Shown here: one piece after another, positions 13,510-16,599 of the stretch
Layout: every line of letters begins with the position of its first letter
How positions within the stretch are numbered: position 1 is the stretch's first letter
Assembly (NCBI GenBank): GCA_964473285.1
Contig: CAYYOI010000033.1
Coordinates: 1-16,599, forward strand
Reading direction: 5' to 3'
DNA from: JBNJGT01 sp964473285
GTDB lineage: Archaea > Nanobdellota > Nanobdellia > Woesearchaeales > JACJVW01
Length of the DNA stretch: 16,599 nt
Position numbers and translations under genes: made by a program
Notes under the pieces: model-generated
Told to the model about the DNA's origin: nothing
Database searches by the model: none
What the model saw: only the letters and a program-made list of their open reading frames with translations

Positions 13510-13725
13510 TCATTTGACTGTCAGACTGACAACAGCTTCTTTACGTTCTTCAGGCGGCTCTTTTACAGTCAAAGAGACCTGCCCATTAGCCTCTTTTTCG
13601 GATTCTGTCACAGGAACCTTTGTATCCGGAACACTGTCAACCAGCGTCCAGGTACTTAATAATGAAACTAAAATTGTCAATACAAGAAAGACTAAAATGG
13701 TTTTTTTCGATATATCTTCTGACAT
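13510..13725 (-). CDS. Small single-pass membrane protein, first gene of the surface cassette
   Basis: 71 residues from the ATG at 13725; a GTG at 13731 is also possible. The start MSEDISKKTILVFLVLTIL is the same type of anchor as in the 236-residue protein downstream (I-S-x-K-T-I-x-V). After one helix it has a short Glu/Lys-rich extracytoplasmic segment that contains VSLTVK twice, the second time at the very C-terminus. A TATA box lies 24-30 nt upstream of the two start candidates. The next gene begins 11 nt after its stop. The shared anchor and order suggest a minor subunit or chaperone of the larger protein; alternatively it is a truncated paralogue of it. Confidence 0.65.
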   Translation of the reverse strand: MSEDISKKTILVFLVLTILVSLLSTWTLVDSVPDTKVPVTESEKEANGQVSLTVKEPPEERKEAVVSLTVK

Positions 13726-13750
13726 TGTCACTTTTTCCTGGGGGGAGCTA

Positions 13751-13759
13751 TTATTTAAA
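13751..13759 (-). promoter_or_regulatory. TATA box of the surface-protein operon
   Basis: TTTAAATAA on the minus strand, centred 30 nt before the ATG at 13725 and 24 nt before the GTG at 13731. It probably drives the four genes from 13725 down to 11280. Confidence 0.55.
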
Positions 13760-13764
13760 GATTT

Positions 13765-14241
13765 CTATTTTACCAGGAATTCGCAGTAATCATCACCTTT
13801 GAGCACGCACTTATTGACCGATGCATCAACCTCAGCCCCGAACAGACCTGAAAAGAAACCAGCAATCAGACCGCACTGCACAGAACATGAAGTATTGCTC
13901 TTATGATGCGGAAGTGCGGATTCATGTATCCTTACTATCGCATGCTTAGACCCTGCATCAAGATCTATCAGCTCAAGTTTTCCCAGGCCATAGACCTCAT
14001 ACAACTGAGGCACTATCTCTGCAAGTTCAGGAAATTTCATCCTAAGCCTTTTCACATGCTCTGATGTGGCCTTAGATACATGCTCTTTCAATAAAGGATA
14101 CACATCAGAATGCATCTCCTCCAGAGAAGCAATAAAATCAAGGGATAAAGGAACAAAACCAACACCCAATATCTCTAAAGAACCATCTGTATAGAAGAAC
14201 TGACGAGTAAAAAGGAGTTTCTTGAAAAATGTTCCCAGCAT
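13765..14241 (-). CDS. V4R domain protein
   Basis: 158 residues, soluble. The C-terminal half has the V4R (4-vinyl reductase) pattern: CSVQCGLIAGFFSGLFG followed by a spaced C...KGDDYCEF end with conserved Cys, Gly-Asp and Phe. V4R domains bind small hydrophobic ligands or metals and act as sensors or carriers, in archaea often with DNA-binding partners. The N-terminal 90 residues form the usual helical and beta lead. The ATG at 14241 lies 26 nt after a TATA box. The gene is divergent from a small winged-helix gene, a pairing that suggests ligand sensing coupled to transcription (inference). Confidence 0.8.
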   Translation of the reverse strand: MLGTFFKKLLFTRQFFYTDGSLEILGVGFVPLSLDFIASLEEMHSDVYPLLKEHVSKATSEHVKRLRMKFPELAEIVPQLYEVYGLGKLELIDLDAGSKHAIVRIHESALPHHKSNTSCSVQCGLIAGFFSGLFGAEVDASVNKCVLKGDDYCEFLVK

Positions 14242-14263
14242 TTGTATCGTATCAGTTTCAGTC

Positions 14264-14271
14264 TTTTTTAA
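14264..14271 (-). promoter_or_regulatory. TATA box of the V4R gene
   Basis: TTAAAAAA on the minus strand, centred about 26 nt before the ATG at 14241. Between box and start is a tandem GTATC GTATC (14244-14253), a possible operator. Confidence 0.5.
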
Positions 14272-14328
14272 CTTTTTGCTTTCATATGAGAAAAAGAGAA
14301 CAAGGATTTTTTTTTACATAAAGAAAGA

Positions 14329-14336
14329 TATAAAAA
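14329..14336 (+). promoter_or_regulatory. TATA box of the winged-helix gene
   Basis: TATAAAAA, centred about 27 nt before the ATG at 14359, in the same GATATAAAAAC string as the promoter of the HDOD operon. No Shine-Dalgarno is seen. Confidence 0.55.
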
Positions 14337-14358
14337 CAACCAATACCAGATAATAAAA

Positions 14359-14616
14359 ATGCAATACAAAGGAAAACGTCTCACCAACAAAGTACTTGAG
14401 ATAATCATCAAGCAATGGCCAATACATCCCTCTGGTATATGCCGCCATCTCAAAATAGAAGTGACTGCATCCAACATATCAAAAATAAACTATCATTTCA
14501 GGGTTCTTGAAGAGAGAGGGTTCATCCATACCAAGCAGATAGACCGGGCGGTTGTCGCCTGGCCTGCAGAGATTGACAAGATCAGGATGGTCCACCAGAT
14601 GATACAGGACATCTAA
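14359..14616 (+). CDS. Small winged helix-turn-helix DNA-binding protein
   Basis: 85 residues, basic. HPSGICRHLKI is a plausible first HTH helix. NISKINYHFRVLEERGFI has the K-x-x-Y-H-x-x-x-L-E-x-x-G-x-I pattern of a winged-helix recognition helix, and HTKQIDRAVVAWP forms the wing. It probably binds DNA as a dimer and may control itself, the divergent V4R gene, or others. It has no sensor domain of its own, so the V4R protein is a natural candidate partner (inference). The final 4 bases overlap the 3' end of the convergent rel gene. Confidence 0.75.
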   Translation: MQYKGKRLTNKVLEIIIKQWPIHPSGICRHLKIEVTASNISKINYHFRVLEERGFIHTKQIDRAVVAWPAEIDKIRMVHQMIQDI

Positions 14617-16502
14617 TTTGTGACTACATTGATTACTTCTTCCTTGTCCCGCAAATTGGTAATTACAGAATCAAGGTTTCCTGGTTCAGGCTCTTCTATC
14701 TCAAGTATCAGGTTAAACAGGTTCTCCTTTCCTTGTCTCGTATTAACGCTTCGCATCTTAAGATTATTCTTGACGAAAAGATTGAGGACCTCTGTAAGTA
14801 TCGCCTGACCTTCCTTCAAGGTAATCCTTACTGTGATTGTCTCCTTCAGGTCACCTGTCCAACGGACCCCTACCTTTTTTGAAGGGTCAAGGCTGTAAAC
14901 ATTAGGGCATCCAGCCTTATGCACTGTTATCTTCTTATCCTTAGTATGAAAAGCCACGATCTCATCGCCTGGATGAGGATCACAGCATTTTGACAGTTTC
15001 ACCGGCTGCTTTCCATCAACCTCAATAAAAGATGCAAGATTGCGGTGCTCATGTGCCTTCTGTTTTGTATCCTTCTCAACAGACACATGCAAGAAACTCT
15101 TGATCTTAGCCCTTGCTTTTGAACTCATAACAAAATTAAGCCATTGCCTTGAAGGCTTAGCATTCTTAGAAGTTATTATCTCTACTATATCCCCTGGCTT
15201 TAGCTTATGATTGAGAGGCACAACCTTGCCATTGACAAGCGCCTTTGATGTGTGTTCCCCTATATTTGTATGCACCCCATACGCAAAATCAACAGGAGTA
15301 CCACCTTCAGGAACCTTTATGGGATCACCTTTCGGTGTGAATGCGACAATCTCATTATCAAACAGATCAAGTTTCAATGTCTCAATAAAGTCCTGCCCAT
15401 TGACTGAGCTATGCTTCCATTCAAGTAGCTGCTTTATCCAGGAGATCTTCCTATCAAACCATTTGTCCTTGTCAGTTCCCTTATATCTCCAGTGAGCTGC
15501 AATCCCATGCTCTGCAACATTGTTAGCATCCTCAGTCCTTATCTGCACCTCAAGCAGCCTTCCCTCATTAACTCGCACTATTGTATGCAGGCTCTGGTAA
15601 CCATTGGTCTTTGGGTTTGCGATATAATCCTTGAATCTTCTATGAACTGGAGTCCACAATTCATGCACAACCCCTAGAGCTGTATAGCAATCAGGGATAC
15701 TTTTCGTGATGATCCTTACAGCAATAAGGTCATATATCTCATCAAGATCAAGGTTTTTCTTGAGCATCTTCTTGTAGATACTATAGAAATACTTGGCCCT
15801 TCCGTATACCTCAAGCTGCAGACCACGCATCTTCAATTCATCCCTGAGGTTTGCGATTATCCTTTCCGTTGCCTTTTCCCTCTCATGCCTCTTTTCAGAG
15901 ATCTTCTCCTTGAGAAAAGTGTATACTTCAGGTTTCATGTAACGAAGTGAAAGATCCTCCAGTTCACCTTTTATGAACCAGATACCCAGCTTATGTGCAA
16001 TCGGAGCATAGATATCCAAGGTCTCCTGAGATATTCTTTTTTGTTTTTCAGGACTAAATGTCTCAAGGGTCCGCATATTATGCAGACGGTCACACAGCTT
16101 TATGAGCATGATCCTTATATCCTTGGTTGTTGCAAGGAGGATCTTTCTTATGTTCTCCGCCTTATACTCTTCCCTGGTCTCGTATTTCCTCTTGTCAAGA
16201 TTGGTAAGTCCCTCAACAATCCCTGCAACTTCATCACCGAATTCACGCCTGATATCACTAAGCTTGTAATGTGTCTCCTCCACAACATCATGCAAAAGGG
16301 CTGCGGATATCGTAGCAGAACCAACCTTCAACTGGGTCAGGATCAAAGCAACACCCAAAGGATGCTGAAAATAAGGCTCTCCTGAATCCCTGAGCTGTCC
16401 TTCATGAGCCTTCTTCGCAAAATTGAATGCCTTTGTTATGAGAGCTACATCTGCATTAGGATTGTAATCTGTGATTTTCCTGACCAGATCCTGGGCTCTC
16501 AT
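14613..16502 (-). CDS. rel: RelA/SpoT homologue (long RSH), (p)ppGpp synthetase/hydrolase
   Basis: 629 residues from the ATG at 16502, with the full Rel order. The HD hydrolase domain has His47, His71-Asp72, Glu75-Glu76 and Asp138/Asn142 in LCDRLHNM. The synthetase domain has GRAKYFYSIYKKM, DLIAVRI (Asp258), RFKDYIANPKTNGYQSLHT and LEVQIRT (Glu318). TGS (about 383-446) follows, then a conserved-cysteine zinc-finger region (KCCDPHPGD, Cys506-507, and Cys532) and a C-terminal ACT domain (about 555-629). RFKD is the RxKD signature of bifunctional enzymes, not the ExDD of synthetase-only RelA. The hydrolase motif reads HDVVEET instead of the usual HDxxEDT, an Asp-to-Glu change. The helical linker between TGS and zinc finger looks short, giving a total below the usual 700 or more. 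Long RSH proteins are rare in archaea. The start fits a leaderless mRNA. Confidence 0.95.
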   Translation of the reverse strand: MRAQDLVRKITDYNPNADVALITKAFNFAKKAHEGQLRDSGEPYFQHPLGVALILTQLKVGSATISAALLHDVVEETHYKLSDIRREFGDEVAGIVEGLTNLDKRKYETREEYKAENIRKILLATTKDIRIMLIKLCDRLHNMRTLETFSPEKQKRISQETLDIYAPIAHKLGIWFIKGELEDLSLRYMKPEVYTFLKEKISEKRHEREKATERIIANLRDELKMRGLQLEVYGRAKYFYSIYKKMLKKNLDLDEIYDLIAVRIITKSIPDCYTALGVVHELWTPVHRRFKDYIANPKTNGYQSLHTIVRVNEGRLLEVQIRTEDANNVAEHGIAAHWRYKGTDKDKWFDRKISWIKQLLEWKHSSVNGQDFIETLKLDLFDNEIVAFTPKGDPIKVPEGGTPVDFAYGVHTNIGEHTSKALVNGKVVPLNHKLKPGDIVEIITSKNAKPSRQWLNFVMSSKARAKIKSFLHVSVEKDTKQKAHEHRNLASFIEVDGKQPVKLSKCCDPHPGDEIVAFHTKDKKITVHKAGCPNVYSLDPSKKVGVRWTGDLKETITVRITLKEGQAILTEVLNLFVKNNLKMRSVNTRQGKENLFNLILEIEEPEPGNLDSVITNLRDKEEVINVVTN

Positions 16503-16524
16503 CCTCAAAAATAATGAAATTGGA

Positions 16525-16532
16525 TTATTAAA
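16525..16532 (-). promoter_or_regulatory. TATA box of the rel gene
   Basis: TTTAATAA on the minus strand, centred about 26 nt before the ATG at 16502, which supports that start over the upstream TTG at 16508. Confidence 0.55.
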
Positions 16533-16536
16533 GTTT

Positions 16537-16599
16537 ATGGCAAAATCAGTATCTCCGATACTTAAAAAGAAAATGGTGCTGCCTTGCAGGAGGATAACA
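16537..16599 (+). CDS. Possible 5' end of a divergent gene
   Basis: An ATG at 16537 opens 21 codons, basic and without a stop, up to the window edge. The TATA-like stretch before it is too close (about 8 nt) for a leaderless start, and there is no Shine-Dalgarno. An ATG at 16573 is a shorter alternative. The stretch is too short to judge coding potential. Confidence 0.2.
   Translation, partial: MAKSVSPILKKKMVLPCRRIT

Noticed and set aside
16503..16508. TTG start for rel at 16508
   Set aside because: The ATG at 16502 is at the exact leaderless distance from the TATA box and loses only two residues.
1..16599. CRISPR arrays, riboswitches, rRNA genes or prophage genes
   Set aside because: I looked for regular spaced repeats, known aptamer cores, rRNA segments and phage proteins and saw none.

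Overview
The window looks like a piece of an archaeal chromosome, most likely from a DPANN-type lineage such as Woesearchaeota. Several signs point to archaea. Most genes or operons begin with an archaeal TATA-like box centred about 24-28 nt before the start codon, which implies leaderless mRNAs. The tRNA gene does not encode its CCA end. The membrane-anchored surface proteins are rich in N-glycosylation sequons and share an N-terminal anchor of the I-S-x-K-T-I-x-V type that I associate with DPANN genomes. The archaeal assignment is fairly firm; the phylum is a guess from memory.

Layout. (1) 1-1680: a minus-strand redox operon of rubrerythrin, a rubredoxin-domain protein and an FAD/NAD(P) oxidoreductase whose 3' end is broken. 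It lies between two oppositely oriented copies of the same IS end. (2) 1681-2579: a decayed 0.9-kb DDE insertion sequence whose transposase is split over several frames, followed by about 240 bp of non-coding DNA with hairpins. (3) 2818-5464: a two-gene signalling operon, an HDOD protein and a PAS-PAS-GAF-GGDEF protein with intact active-site and I-site motifs, i.e. a probable diguanylate cyclase, which is rare in archaea. (4) 5465-7445: a DUF457-type membrane hydrolase, a DUF368 polyprenyl-phosphate transporter and a HAD phosphatase. (5) 7558-9197: adenylate kinase, TruD-type pseudouridine synthase and tRNA-Arg(CCT). (6) 9234-11299: an LPTD/UPF0104 membrane protein translationally coupled to a six-hairpin glycosidase-like protein. 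(7) 11280-13725: a four-gene cassette of exported or membrane-anchored beta-sandwich and pilin-like proteins. (8) 13765-14616: a V4R-domain protein and a small winged-helix protein, divergently transcribed. (9) 14613-16502: a full-length RelA/SpoT (Rel) protein, also unusual for an archaeon.

Themes. Two bacterial-style nucleotide second-messenger enzymes, for c-di-GMP and (p)ppGpp, occur within 14 kb. Lipid-linked glycan handling (DUF368, LPTD, six-hairpin protein) sits near sequon-rich surface proteins, suggesting but not proving a joint role in the cell envelope. Genes are tightly packed: four convergent pairs abut or overlap at their 3' ends. The Shine-Dalgarno-led redox operon between IS ends stands out from the leaderless genes elsewhere and may be an acquired island.
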